Shown: positions 35,365-43,901, counted from the stretch's first letter. The stretch is 64,000 nt of DNA from Geothrix sp. (GCA_030681515.1 JAUXSE010000016.1:148848-212847), one strand, 5' to 3'. Made by a program: numbers and translations. The notes: generated by a model from the letters alone, not told the origin.

Positions 35365-36586
35365 CCGCAGGCCTGGGGAGGCGAGGCAGCCGGATGGTGA
35401 AGGCGGAGCCGAGGCCGGTGCCGCGGCTGGCGGCCCGCACATCGCCTCCATGGCGGGTCACGATCTCCTTCGCGAGGAAGAGCCCCAGGCCCGTGCCGGC
35501 CACCTGGCGGGTCATCTCGTCCCCCACCCGGAAGAAGCGGTGGAAGACCCGCTGGAGATCCTTGGCCGATAGGCCATGACCCAGATCGCTGACCACGATC
35601 AGGACATCGTCGCCATCGCCGTCCAGGGTCACCGTGGTCTGCCGGGGTTCCGCGGCGTACTTGGAGGCGTTGGACAGCAGGTTCTCGACGACGGTGCCCA
35701 GGGCCTTGGGGTCGGCGTGGGTCCAGAGGGGTTCGGAAGCGAATTCCAGCCTGAGGCCGAGGGTGCCGGAGCCCAGCCGCTGGTCCATGGCTTCGCAGAT
35801 GCCGCGGAGCCAGGGCGCGAGTTCGAGCGGGGCCAGGTGCAGCACCAGGCTGCCGGATTCCGCCCGGGCCACGTCGAGGAGGTTGCCCACCAGTTCGTTG
35901 AGCCGGTCGAGATCCTGCTCCATGAGGCCGCGGATCCGGAGCTTCTGCTCCTCCGGGAGGGTGCGGGTGAACAGGGTCTCGGTCCAGACCCGCAGCGAGG
36001 CGATGGGCGTCTTCAATTCATGGGTGACGGCCGAAGCGAAGTTGCGCTGCCGGAGCTTGAGGTCCAGCTCCTCCGCCAGCTTCCGGTAGAGGAGCACGAA
36101 GCCCGATAGCACCGCCACCACCATGAAGGCGCCTTCGGAGGCCGCCCGGAAGACCGCATGCCAGCGCTGGTTCTGCAGCTCGATCATGGGCTCGGGCCGG
36201 AGGGTGAGGAAGGCGGCGCCGTCCAGCAGCGCGGGATCGCCGTGGGTGAGCGGCAGGGATACCACGGCCACGTGGGGGAATACCCGGTGGATGGCCTGGC
36301 GGCGCTGTTCCAGGCTGGGCAGGGCGGCGAAACGGCCCTCCACGGAGCCGCTGCCGGTGCGGGAGGAGGGGTCCGGACGGGCGTGGATGTGGGCGAGGAC
36401 GCTGAGGCTGTCCATCTGCCAGGCCTCGGCGCGGCTGGCGTTGAGGGCCTGGGCGCGGGCCTCGAGGAGGCGCCCCGATTCGCGGATCTGGACATTGATC
36501 CACCACCCGACCTGGACGCACAGCACCAGGGAGACGGCCAGGAAGACGACCCGCTGGAGCGGGAAGGTGGGGGGGCGGTTCGCCAT
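35357..36586 (-). CDS. Membrane sensor histidine kinase
   Basis: A 409-residue kinase. Membrane helices at about residues 12-30 (VVFLAVSLVLCVQVGWW) and 148-166 (AFMVVAVLSGFVLLY) enclose a periplasmic sensor region of roughly 115 residues. The phospho-accepting His lies in VTHELKTPIASL; ATP-binding boxes are NLLSNASKYA, DLGHGLS and GTGLGLFLAK. No response regulator gene is adjacent. The next gene, overlapping it, is an ECF sigma factor, suggesting that the kinase reports to or is controlled with that system. The ATG at 36586 was preferred over one 63 bp upstream that has no ribosome-binding site. Confidence 0.9.
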   Translation of the reverse strand: MANRPPTFPLQRVVFLAVSLVLCVQVGWWINVQIRESGRLLEARAQALNASRAEAWQMDSLSVLAHIHARPDPSSRTGSGSVEGRFAALPSLEQRRQAIHRVFPHVAVVSLPLTHGDPALLDGAAFLTLRPEPMIELQNQRWHAVFRAASEGAFMVVAVLSGFVLLYRKLAEELDLKLRQRNFASAVTHELKTPIASLRVWTETLFTRTLPEEQKLRIRGLMEQDLDRLNELVGNLLDVARAESGSLVLHLAPLELAPWLRGICEAMDQRLGSGTLGLRLEFASEPLWTHADPKALGTVVENLLSNASKYAAEPRQTTVTLDGDGDDVLIVVSDLGHGLSAKDLQRVFHRFFRVGDEMTRQVAGTGLGLFLAKEIVTRHGGDVRAASRGTGLGSAFTIRLPRLPRPADA

Positions 36587-36651
36587 GTCCCCATCTTGGG
36601 GCAAACCGCGCCCCTTGGCAGCACCCCTCCGGGGCGGCATCCTGGACATCC

Positions 36652-38094
36652 ATGACCAGCTCGAACCAGTCCTCGGGTCCCAAGCCGATCCCCCCGCCCA
36701 TCAAGGCCAGCTCCGGCCCCAAGCAGGTGCCTGCGGTGCCATCGCCCCGGCCCCAGGGCGCGGAGCTGCTGGCGGAGCTGATGCAGACCCAGCGCCAGCT
36801 CACCCAGGCCATGCACGAAACCCGGGATCTGCGCGCCAAGCTGGGACGGCGTTCCCACCAGATGCAGGTGCTCCAGCACGTATCCGAGATCCTGGCCGCC
36901 ACCTCCAAGGGTGGACAGGTGGTCAGCGTGGTGTTGGACGTCCTGGCCCAGGAATTCCATTGCCAGCGGGCCGTGGTGTGGGCGCTGGAGGACGGCGGCT
37001 CGGGCTATGTGCCCCGGGAGGGGACCGGGCTCCCCCGCGCCGAGTGGTCCGCCCTTCGGCTGCCGGCCCCGAATCCCTTTCCGGAGACGCCCCTGGTGCT
37101 CTTCCAGAGCCAATGGCTGGATCCGGCCTGCGGCGGCGAAACCCTCCAGGCCCTGCGGGACGGGGAGGGCCAGCAGCTCTATTTCGTCCCCTTCGAGCAT
37201 CAGCTGCTGCTCCTGGGTTTCGCCATCCTGGCCATGCCGGGTGATCGCCGCCTGGAGGAGGAGGATCTCGATTCCATCGGCATCCTCCAGCGGCAGACCG
37301 CCATCTCCCTGTACAACGCCTGGCTGTTCCGGGATCTTTCCGAGCAGCGCGACGCCCTTCAGCGCCAGGCCCTGGAACTGGAGCGCGTCAACGATGCCCT
37401 GCGGGAGGCCGATCAGCTGAAGAGCGAATTCCTGGCCCTCACCAGCCATGAGTTGCGCACGCCGCTGACGGGCATCCTCGGATTCACGCGCCTGGTCATG
37501 GATGGGCTCTACGATGACGCGGAAGAGATGCGGTCCATGCTCCAGGACAGCTACACCTCCGGGCAGCACCTGCTGGGCCTGCTGAACGATATCCTCGACC
37601 TGGCCAAGATCGAATCCGGAAAGCTGGAAGTCCATCCGGAGCCCTTCAGCCTCGCCATCCTTCTGGAGGAAGTGAAACCCATCGCCGAAGCCTATCCCCG
37701 CCGGGCGGACGTGGAACTGTTCTGGCCGGACATGGAGGGCATCCCCGAGGTGGTGGTGGACCCCAGCCGTCTGAAACAGGTGCTTCTCAACCTGCTATCC
37801 AACGCCCTCAAGTTCACCAAGGAGGGCACCGTCGCCGTCCAGGTGGAGCGGCATCCCGGCAGCATCACCCTGCTCGTCGTGGACACGGGCATCGGCGTGA
37901 GCCACGAGGCCCAGACGCGGCTCTTCCAGAAGTTCGCCCAGGCCGAAGGCGGCCACAGCCGCGAGTTCGGCGGCACGGGCCTCGGTCTCGTCATTTCCAA
38001 ACACATGATGGAGATGATGGGCGGCACCATCAGCCTCACCAGCGAAGGGCTCGGGAAGGGCAGCACCCTGCGGATCACGATGCCGATCGCCTAG
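36652..38094 (+). CDS. Soluble GAF-domain sensor histidine kinase
   Basis: A 480-residue cytoplasmic kinase without membrane helices. The order is a Pro-rich N-terminus, a coiled coil (about residues 38-75), a GAF domain (about 75-225), a second coiled coil (QRDALQRQALELERVNDALR), and then HisKA with the His in ALTSHELRTPLTGI. HATPase boxes are NLLSNALKFT, DTGIGV and GTGLGLVISK. It is divergent from the membrane kinase, with 65 bp between their start codons, room for back-to-back promoters. Its TAG stop directly abuts the element at 38095. Confidence 0.92.
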   Translation: MTSSNQSSGPKPIPPPIKASSGPKQVPAVPSPRPQGAELLAELMQTQRQLTQAMHETRDLRAKLGRRSHQMQVLQHVSEILAATSKGGQVVSVVLDVLAQEFHCQRAVVWALEDGGSGYVPREGTGLPRAEWSALRLPAPNPFPETPLVLFQSQWLDPACGGETLQALRDGEGQQLYFVPFEHQLLLLGFAILAMPGDRRLEEEDLDSIGILQRQTAISLYNAWLFRDLSEQRDALQRQALELERVNDALREADQLKSEFLALTSHELRTPLTGILGFTRLVMDGLYDDAEEMRSMLQDSYTSGQHLLGLLNDILDLAKIESGKLEVHPEPFSLAILLEEVKPIAEAYPRRADVELFWPDMEGIPEVVVDPSRLKQVLLNLLSNALKFTKEGTVAVQVERHPGSITLLVVDTGIGVSHEAQTRLFQKFAQAEGGHSREFGGTGLGLVISKHMMEMMGGTISLTSEGLGKGSTLRITMPIA

Positions 38095-38637
38095 TAGCTA
38101 TCGGCTATCAGCTATCAGCTATCGGTGGGTGGTCGCTCTGGTTTGGAATTTCGGGCGCGGGCGGTTGGTTTGGTTGATAACTTACCCACCAAGGAGGAGG
38201 TCATTTTCTTGATGGTCTGGACCTGCTCCACTAGTGATTTCGCCGAGGCCGATGGGAGGTGGCCGAGATCGGATGCCAGGAGCAGTTGATACTCCAGCTC
38301 GGAGGCGGAGCCTAGGGCCATCTGGAGGAAACGGGCGAAGTCCGCATCCGATCCTCGTCCGCAACCTTCTGCGATGTTGGTAGGTATGGAGGTCGCCGCC
38401 CGCCGCATCTGATTGGTCAGGCCGAATTGTTCGGTCGCCGGGAAGCGCGAGGTTTCTTTGTAAATCGCGAGAGCGAGCTCGTGGGCATTTCGCCAGACGG
38501 AGAGATTCCGGAAGTCCTGCATCATCGGCCCTGGGGTAGCACTTAGTCTATCCTGGAACGGGGGCTGGATCCCGTCTGGCCCTAGCTGACAGCTGATAGC
38601 TGATAGCTGATAGCTGATAGCTGATAGCTATCAGCCA
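38095..38637. mobile_element. Element with inverted 7-bp tandem arrays and a four-helix-bundle gene
   Basis: The left end (38098-38125) is four heptamers, CTATCGG, CTATCAG, CTATCAG and CTATCGG. The right end (38584-38625) is six heptamers, AGCTGAC then AGCTGAT five times, the same unit on the opposite strand, and closes with AGCTATCAGC. Between them lies one gene, whose stop codon is inside the left array. The element starts immediately after the sensor-kinase stop codon and ends 10 bp before the next start codon. No target-site duplication is obvious. I classify it as a probable small mobile or insertion element; the mechanism is unknown. Confidence 0.65.
38115..38525 (-). CDS. Four-helix-bundle protein (S23/Avd-like)
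   Basis: A 136-residue protein of the family found in 23S rRNA intervening sequences and related to the accessory protein Avd of diversity-generating retroelements. Typical features: DFRNLSVWRNAHELALAIYK, RFPATEQFGLTNQMRRAATS, IPTNIAEGCGR, and a final helix EQVQTIKKMTSSLVGKL. The length matches the family (about 115-135). The basic tail (about 20 residues) is read from DNA next to and inside the left heptamer array, and the TGA stop is in an array unit. There is no reverse transcriptase or rRNA nearby. It starts with two ATG codons, 38525 and 38522. Confidence 0.85.
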   Translation of the reverse strand: MMQDFRNLSVWRNAHELALAIYKETSRFPATEQFGLTNQMRRAATSIPTNIAEGCGRGSDADFARFLQMALGSASELEYQLLLASDLGHLPSASAKSLVEQVQTIKKMTSSLVGKLSTKPTARARNSKPERPPTDS

Positions 38638-38647
38638 CGGAGCCTTC

Positions 38648-39847
38648 ATGCCCTACACCCGCCGCCCCGACTTCCTGCCCTTCACCCGGCCCATGGTGGG
38701 GGAGGAGGAGATCGCGGAGATCATTGACACGATCCACAGCGGGTGGCTCACCACGGGGCCTAAATCCGCCAAGTTCGAAGAGGCGCTGCAGGCCTACAAC
38801 GGCGTGCCTCACTGCCTGGCCATGAACAGCGCCACCACCGCCCAGGAGATCACGATGCAGGTGCTGGGGCTCCAGCCCGGCGACGAGGTGATCACGACCT
38901 CGCTGACCTGGGTGAGCACCCTCAGCACCGTGGTGTTGCAGGGGGGCGTGCCGGTGCTGGTGGACATTGATCCCGTCACCCTCAACCTCGATCCCGCGAA
39001 GCTCGAAGCCGCCATCACGCCCCGCACGAAAGGCATCATCCCCGTCCACCTCACGGGCCTGCCCTGTCCCATGGACGCGATCTGGCGCATCGCGGAAAAG
39101 CACGGCCTCTGGGTCATCGAGGACGCGGCCCAGGCCATGGGCGCCCGCTACAAGGGCACGAGGATCGGCGGCGATCCGCGCTCGATCATGAGCGTCTACA
39201 GCTTCCACCCGAACAAGAACATGACCACGGGCGAAGGCGGCGCCATCGCCTTCTTCAAGGACGAGTACGAAAGCCGCATCAAGCGCCTGCGCTTCCACGG
39301 CATTGATCGCGATGCCTGGAAGCGTTTCGCCAAGGAAGGCAGCCCGCACACGGAGGTCTTCGAGCCCGCCCGCAAGGCCAACTTCATGGACCTCCAGGCC
39401 GCCATGGGCCTGCATCAGATCGCCAAGCTGGACGGTTTCAACGCCCGCCGCGGCGTGCTGTTCCACCGCTACCTGGATCTGATGAAGGACATGGACGAGG
39501 TGAGGCTGCCCTGGCCCGGCGATGCCGACCATGGCCACTGCTTCCACCTCTTCGTGCTGCGGGTCCACCCCGAAAAGCTGGGCCTGGACCGGGATGCCTT
39601 CGTGGCGGCGCTGAAGGAGGAGAACATCGGCACGGGCATCCACTACCGCCCGGCCCATGTCCATCCCTGGTACCGGGATTTCTACGCGGCGAATCCGCGA
39701 CACCTACCCAAGGACGGCCTGCCCCACAGCGAATGGAGCGGGGAGCGGCTCCTGAGCCTGCCTCTCTGGCCGGGGCTCACCGAGGCGGACCAGGATCAGG
39801 TCGTCGCGGCCATCCGGCAGGTCATCGCCACCGCCCAGGCACGGTAG
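38648..39847 (+). CDS. DegT/DnrJ/EryC1/StrS-family sugar aminotransferase
   Basis: A 399-residue PLP enzyme of the ArnB/DegT type that aminates keto sugars for surface polysaccharides or antibiotics. The PLP-binding lysine lies in SFHPNKNMTTGEGGAI; other motifs are EVITTSLTWVST, VIEDAAQAMGARYKG and GIHYRPAHVHPWY near the end. The substrate cannot be deduced because no other sugar genes are close. GGAG lies just ahead of the ATG, immediately after the heptamer element; the element could influence its transcription. Confidence 0.93.
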   Translation: MPYTRRPDFLPFTRPMVGEEEIAEIIDTIHSGWLTTGPKSAKFEEALQAYNGVPHCLAMNSATTAQEITMQVLGLQPGDEVITTSLTWVSTLSTVVLQGGVPVLVDIDPVTLNLDPAKLEAAITPRTKGIIPVHLTGLPCPMDAIWRIAEKHGLWVIEDAAQAMGARYKGTRIGGDPRSIMSVYSFHPNKNMTTGEGGAIAFFKDEYESRIKRLRFHGIDRDAWKRFAKEGSPHTEVFEPARKANFMDLQAAMGLHQIAKLDGFNARRGVLFHRYLDLMKDMDEVRLPWPGDADHGHCFHLFVLRVHPEKLGLDRDAFVAALKEENIGTGIHYRPAHVHPWYRDFYAANPRHLPKDGLPHSEWSGERLLSLPLWPGLTEADQDQVVAAIRQVIATAQAR

Positions 39848-39851
39848 CGGG

Positions 39852-41333
39852 TCAGCTCCGGACCATCTCCCGCCGCTCGTGGGGGAGCGCCGGGACCGGG
39901 GCATAGACCGTGGACTGGGGATCCACCATGTAGAGGTTCTCCACCCGGCCCGTGTAGGCGCAGGCGAACTGCTGGATCTGGTCCGCGAAGCGGGTCTGCT
40001 CGTCCCGGTCCCGGAAGATGGGCCCCCACATGGGGTTGAAGGCGGCTTCCACGGCGCTCTGCAGGCCTTTGATCTCCAGAGACAGGAGGTCCACCCGCTT
40101 CTGCAGGGCTTCGGCGCTGGCGGCCAGATGGGTGGCTTCATGGTCCAGGGCCGCCATGGCCTCGGTGCTGAGGCGGGGGCCCAGCACATGGCGGCGGGCG
40201 CGGTTCCGTTTCCACTGGTCCTGGATCACGGAGGTCCGCCGCTGGGCGCGGCGGCGGGTGGTTTCCAGGCGGAACAGCTCGCGCAGGTCGGGGCTCTTGG
40301 CCTCCAGCAGCTTCAATTCCCGCTCCAGCTCGGGGACCAGCAGCAGGGTGCGCCAGGAAGCGTTCTTCTTGGACCGGAGCACATCGCCGTAGATGTGGTC
40401 CCCCACGTAGAGGATCTGCTCCCCTTCCGCCTGGAGCCGGGCCTCCAGCCAGGCCGTGTGCCCGCCACTGAAGGCGCGGGGATGGCCCCCGATGGGCACG
40501 GCCTCCGGTGTGTCCGTGAAGAAGAGGGGCTTGCGGCTGCTGACCACCACCAGGTCGAAGTAGTCCATCCAGTGGGGGCGGGCCTCGTCCTGGCCGTTGA
40601 GCAGGTGGCCCATCACGCCATCGGTGAAGGACCACTCGCTGTTGGTGAGGAGGAAGAGCTTCTTGCCCTCCCGCTTGAGCCGGTCCAGGGTCAGGGCCAG
40701 CTGCGGATCCCGCGGGATGAAGAAATCCCTGTGTTCAAGGATCTCCGCCTTCATCTCGCCGTTCCGGTGCACGGTGTCAATGGCCCAGCGCACATCGTGG
40801 AAGAGCTGGAGGTAGTTCTCGGCCTTCAGCAGGCCCCGATCCAGACCGTCCACCATCCGGGCGTAGAGGTGGCTTTCGGGGAGCTCGAAGAGGGTGTCAA
40901 TGTTGCGGAAGCCCTTGGCGGCCGTGGACAGGCGGCGGCGGCCGTAGACCAGCTCCATCTCCTCCCGCGAAAGGGCGCGGCTGCCGTGGCAGGCCCGGAC
41001 GACCTGCCGTTCCCGGTTGAGCTTGAGCAGGTTCCCCCGCAGCCCGTCCAGCACCAGTCCCCGCACCGCGAAGGCCGGATCGTAGTCCTGTTCCAGCAGC
41101 CAGGGGGAGTACTGATGATCCCGCACCAGCAGCCGCGCGGATTTCCTGTGGGCCAGCTCGTCCGTCTCCGGGGCGCGGTACCGGGCCAGGGTGTGATCCA
41201 TGTCGAAGCCGATGGCCCGGATCTCACCCATGGGCAGCGTGCGCAGCGCGTAGAGCTTGTGCCCGGGGGGCAACCGGTCCTCCGCCTCCGTCAGGGGCGG
41301 CGCGGCAAGCAGGGCGGGATCCCAGGCGTTCAT
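39852..41333 (-). CDS. HAD-superfamily 5'-nucleotidase (cN-II-like)
   Basis: A 493-residue phosphatase of the HAD-IG 5'-nucleotidase family related to cytosolic IMP/GMP-specific nucleotidase. Motif I is IGFDMDHTLARY (catalytic Asp pair), motif II LFLLTNSEW, and motifs III/IV include EQILYVGDHIYGDVLRSKK. A helical C-terminal part with RRRAQRR and coiled-coil stretches follows. It likely dephosphorylates purine nucleotides; specificity is not visible. It converges with the aminotransferase gene, 4 bp apart. Confidence 0.88.
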   Translation of the reverse strand: MNAWDPALLAAPPLTEAEDRLPPGHKLYALRTLPMGEIRAIGFDMDHTLARYRAPETDELAHRKSARLLVRDHQYSPWLLEQDYDPAFAVRGLVLDGLRGNLLKLNRERQVVRACHGSRALSREEMELVYGRRRLSTAAKGFRNIDTLFELPESHLYARMVDGLDRGLLKAENYLQLFHDVRWAIDTVHRNGEMKAEILEHRDFFIPRDPQLALTLDRLKREGKKLFLLTNSEWSFTDGVMGHLLNGQDEARPHWMDYFDLVVVSSRKPLFFTDTPEAVPIGGHPRAFSGGHTAWLEARLQAEGEQILYVGDHIYGDVLRSKKNASWRTLLLVPELERELKLLEAKSPDLRELFRLETTRRRAQRRTSVIQDQWKRNRARRHVLGPRLSTEAMAALDHEATHLAASAEALQKRVDLLSLEIKGLQSAVEAAFNPMWGPIFRDRDEQTRFADQIQQFACAYTGRVENLYMVDPQSTVYAPVPALPHERREMVRS

Positions 41334-41390
41334 GCGAGGAGTCTACCCTTCGTGCCCGATGCCGTGGGTCGCGACCATGTGGGTCGTGGA

Positions 41391-41411
41391 GCAGGCTCCG
41401 GGGGAGCCTGC
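41391..41411 (-). terminator. Hairpin downstream of the SprT-like gene
   Basis: GCAGGCTCC-GGG-GGAGCCTGC is a perfect 9-bp stem with a 3-nt loop. It stands 50 bp after the stop of the minus-strand SprT-like gene and before the nucleotidase gene. There is no T tract, so it is a terminator candidate only. Confidence 0.45.
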
Positions 41412-41459
41412 GGAGCGGGGCCCCACAAGGAGCGAATCAGGCTGAACTCGCGCGCAGGA

Positions 41460-41855
41460 CTAATCCGGCTCCGAGCCGATGCCGTGGGTAATGCTCTGAT
41501 GCCCAAAGGCCTCCCAGGCCAGTTGCCGGAAGCGCTCACCGTGGCCCCAGTCCTTCTCCCGGTCCATCCAGAGCTTGTAGTGGATGAGCTCGTGTTCCAG
41601 GATGCGCCGCTGGATCTCCTCCGGCGCGTGGCAGTGCATCCCGCACACCTGCTGGGGCCAGGGCCAGTCGCGGCGGCGCAGCAGGGGGATGCTGAGGCGG
41701 ATCTCGGGATGCCACTTGCCCCGGGAATCCTTCTCGATGACGAACAGTCCCGCGCAGCGCGCCATGCGCGGCGACCAGAGCACCGGAGGTGGCGCGAGCT
41801 CCCAGCCCGCCGCGCGGAGGATGGCCTGGGCCTTGTGGCGGAGGGTGAGGGTCAT
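41460..41855 (-). CDS. SprT-like zinc metalloprotease-fold protein
   Basis: A 131-residue SprT-like domain protein. The zinc site LEHELIHYKLWMD gives the HExxH-like motif (HELIH), with a third ligand in DWGHGERFRQLA about 20 residues on. SprT/Spartan proteins are linked to proteolysis or repair of DNA-protein crosslinks, but most bacterial ones are uncharacterised. The length is close to that of minimal SprT domains; the C-terminal zinc ribbon of longer members is absent. No operon partner is close. Confidence 0.8.
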   Translation of the reverse strand: MTLTLRHKAQAILRAAGWELAPPPVLWSPRMARCAGLFVIEKDSRGKWHPEIRLSIPLLRRRDWPWPQQVCGMHCHAPEEIQRRILEHELIHYKLWMDREKDWGHGERFRQLAWEAFGHQSITHGIGSEPD

Positions 41856-41903
41856 GGCCCCAGTTTGCCCCGGATGGGCCTAAGCCGTTGTCATGGAACG
41901 ATC

Positions 41904-41984
41904 TTTTCGTTACGACGGCAGAAACGGCATAAGGATCCGTAACGAAACAACCAGAAAGGTGCTGGTTATTTCGAAACGGATCCT
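41904..41984 (+). promoter_or_regulatory. Long imperfect hairpin and repeated motif upstream of the barrel protein gene
   Basis: The arms 41932-41954 and 41962-41984 (23 nt each, 20 paired) fold around a 7-nt loop. A third related motif, TTTTCGTTACG at 41904-41914, can instead pair with CGTAACGAAA at 41938-41947. So two mutually exclusive RNA folds exist, or three operator-like repeats of about TTTCGTTACGGATCCT. The region lies between divergent genes, 30 bp before the plus-strand start. Confidence 0.55.
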
Positions 41985-42013
41985 AATCTGGGGCGGGGTC
42001 CCAGGGGATGGTG

Positions 42014-43285
42014 ATGCATCGAGCGGGCGGCAGAGGGGAGTCCAGGCACGGGCGGAAGGGGCCACGGGCCCTCCTGGCCTTCGCCGCGGTGTTCCTTCCC
42101 GCCGAAGCGAGCGACCCGCCTCCACCGCTCTTCCACGAGTCCGAAGCCGCGTTCCTGCGACAGGTGGACGAGGGCGCGTTCGACCCCCACCTGGAACTGC
42201 ACCTGGTCCAGTACTCGGCCGACCCCCGCTGGACCCTGGACTGGGCGGCCTCCCGCTATGCCCGGAGCGGGTTCTTCGCGGAGTACGGCTCCACCAGCTC
42301 CTCGCACCTGTTCGTCAACGCCCAGGTGGCCCTCAACCTCTTCCCGGCCGGGAACCTCCAGTTCCGCTACGATCGCCGCCTCTACCAGGACCGCCGCTTC
42401 GATCTCCGGGACGAACGCTTCGACTTCCTTTGGTACCCGAGGGCCTCCTGGGCCCTCGTGGCCTCGGGATGGCCCTTGCCCCAGAAGGAGCAGGGCACCT
42501 TCGGGGCGGGCGTCCGGATGGGGCCCCCCGGGGGGGCGAGCGGGCTGACCCTGCTGCTGATGGAGGACCGCCCCTTCTGGAACGAGAAGACCGATGGAAG
42601 CGTCACCTTCACGAAGGCCCCGCGCCGCGTCCTGCTGGACGGCCACGCGGGCTCCGGGGCGTGGCGCTTTCACGGCACGGTGGATTTCGGGCTCCCGTAC
42701 CAGGCCGATGACCGGGGGGTGCCGATCCGATCCGTCCGGGGGTACCAGCGGTTCGGCGACGTGGGAGGCGAGTACCAACCCGGGTCATGGGCGGCCGGGG
42801 CCCGCGCCACCTGGGCGGGCCTGCTCCGGGACCAGACCCAGGACGGAGCGCCCGCCTACAAGCTGGATCGGAGCTACGGGCGCATCCTGACCTACGGCCG
42901 CGCCCGGTTCGGGAACCTGATGGGATACGGGCTCCTGGGGTGGGCCTGGCAGCGGGACACCTTCGCCTCCCCCGCCATCCAGAACGGCTCCTACCGCATG
43001 GGGACGAAGCTCTTCGGCATGGAGGCCGGATGGTGGCCCCGGGACGGTCTGGAGCTTCGCTTTGGCTACCTCGGAAACGGGATCCGCATGGAACGGCGGG
43101 CCTCCCCCCGGGACGGCGCAGAGCTGCCGTGGCCGGACCGGGATGAATCCGGCTATGCGGACAAGGTTCACGGGCGGGCGATCTGGTCCTTTTCCCCGCG
43201 CATGTCCATCGAGTTGCTTCTGTCCCAGACCGTGGGCGGAGCCCGATTCGGAGGAGGCTCCCTGAAGGCGCGGTTCGTCCTGTGA
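42014..43285 (+). CDS. Predicted outer-membrane beta-barrel protein, unknown function
   Basis: A 423-residue exported protein not assignable to a family. A basic n-region and hydrophobic ALLAFAAVFL give a signal peptide, with likely cleavage after PAEA. The mature part is rich in alternating aromatic and polar strands (LQFRYDRRLYQDRRFDLRD; LELRFGYLGNGIRM) and ends in a hydrophobic residue, as barrels do. The region resembles carbohydrate-porin or cellulose-related outer-membrane proteins only in style. The ATG at 42014 has AGGGG at good spacing; 42008 is an alternative. Its leader has the complex repeat described at 41904. Confidence 0.7.
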   Translation: MHRAGGRGESRHGRKGPRALLAFAAVFLPAEASDPPPPLFHESEAAFLRQVDEGAFDPHLELHLVQYSADPRWTLDWAASRYARSGFFAEYGSTSSSHLFVNAQVALNLFPAGNLQFRYDRRLYQDRRFDLRDERFDFLWYPRASWALVASGWPLPQKEQGTFGAGVRMGPPGGASGLTLLLMEDRPFWNEKTDGSVTFTKAPRRVLLDGHAGSGAWRFHGTVDFGLPYQADDRGVPIRSVRGYQRFGDVGGEYQPGSWAAGARATWAGLLRDQTQDGAPAYKLDRSYGRILTYGRARFGNLMGYGLLGWAWQRDTFASPAIQNGSYRMGTKLFGMEAGWWPRDGLELRFGYLGNGIRMERRASPRDGAELPWPDRDESGYADKVHGRAIWSFSPRMSIELLLSQTVGGARFGGGSLKARFVL

Positions 43286-43314
43286 GGCCGCCTTCGAAGG
43301 GATCCACCCACCGC

Positions 43315-43881
43315 TTACTTTTTGGTCTTTTCTTGAGCTTTATTGTGCTTGAACGAGCCGATCAAAAGATTGGTACCTTGTTCGGCAATTCCGGATTCCA
43401 GCGTTTCACTGCCGTAGTAGAATTGGTGATTCATGTAGAACAATTGATGTGTGGCGAGTTCGGGAAAACTGCGAAGGATGGCAAAAGCCAGATGGACCAA
43501 GGCATCGGTCGTCTGGTGCTGAGTCATTGAAGTTCTGTCTAAAAGTAGATTATTCTCATGTTTATTCAATAGGCGGGAATAATAAATAACCTTACCATCA
43601 AAGGAAATGTGAGATTCCTCGGTGGAAATGGTATAAGTTTTACCTTTATCTGTAACATCAAACTTAAAAGCTGTGCCTTTTTTGAAGGCTGTCATCAGGC
43701 TCTGGAACTTGGGGTGACTGAGATATGAGGCCCCATAGTTTATTTTCTTGGTGGCGGGCCTCATCTCTCCCGCCGTCGGGCCATACATCATGTGGTTGTA
43801 GCGCATGGCCTCAAGGCGTTCCTCGGGCGTCTGCTTCTTTTCTTTCACCTTCTTGGGCGCTTTTCCGGGTGTTTCAGTCAT
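43315..43881 (-). CDS. Protein of unknown function, AT-richer than neighbours
   Basis: A 188-residue protein that I do not recognise. The N-terminal 25 residues are Lys/Glu-rich (KAPKKVKEKKQTPEERLEA). The rest appears globular with mixed alpha/beta character, for example FKFDVTDKGKTYTISTEES and TTDALVHLAFAILRSFPEL. There is no signal peptide or membrane helix. AAGGA lies ahead of the ATG. Base composition differs visibly from aspS and the barrel gene, pointing to horizontal transfer. It converges with the barrel gene (29-bp gap) and lies upstream of aspS on the same strand. Confidence 0.6.
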   Translation of the reverse strand: MTETPGKAPKKVKEKKQTPEERLEAMRYNHMMYGPTAGEMRPATKKINYGASYLSHPKFQSLMTAFKKGTAFKFDVTDKGKTYTISTEESHISFDGKVIYYSRLLNKHENNLLLDRTSMTQHQTTDALVHLAFAILRSFPELATHQLFYMNHQFYYGSETLESGIAEQGTNLLIGSFKHNKAQEKTKK

Positions 43882-43901
43882 GGGGTTCCTTTTCTCTGGG
43901 A

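Noticed and set aside
38115..38525. Considered as part of a diversity-generating retroelement or a 23S rRNA intervening sequence
   Set aside because: No reverse transcriptase, template/variable repeat or rRNA sequence is present around the gene.
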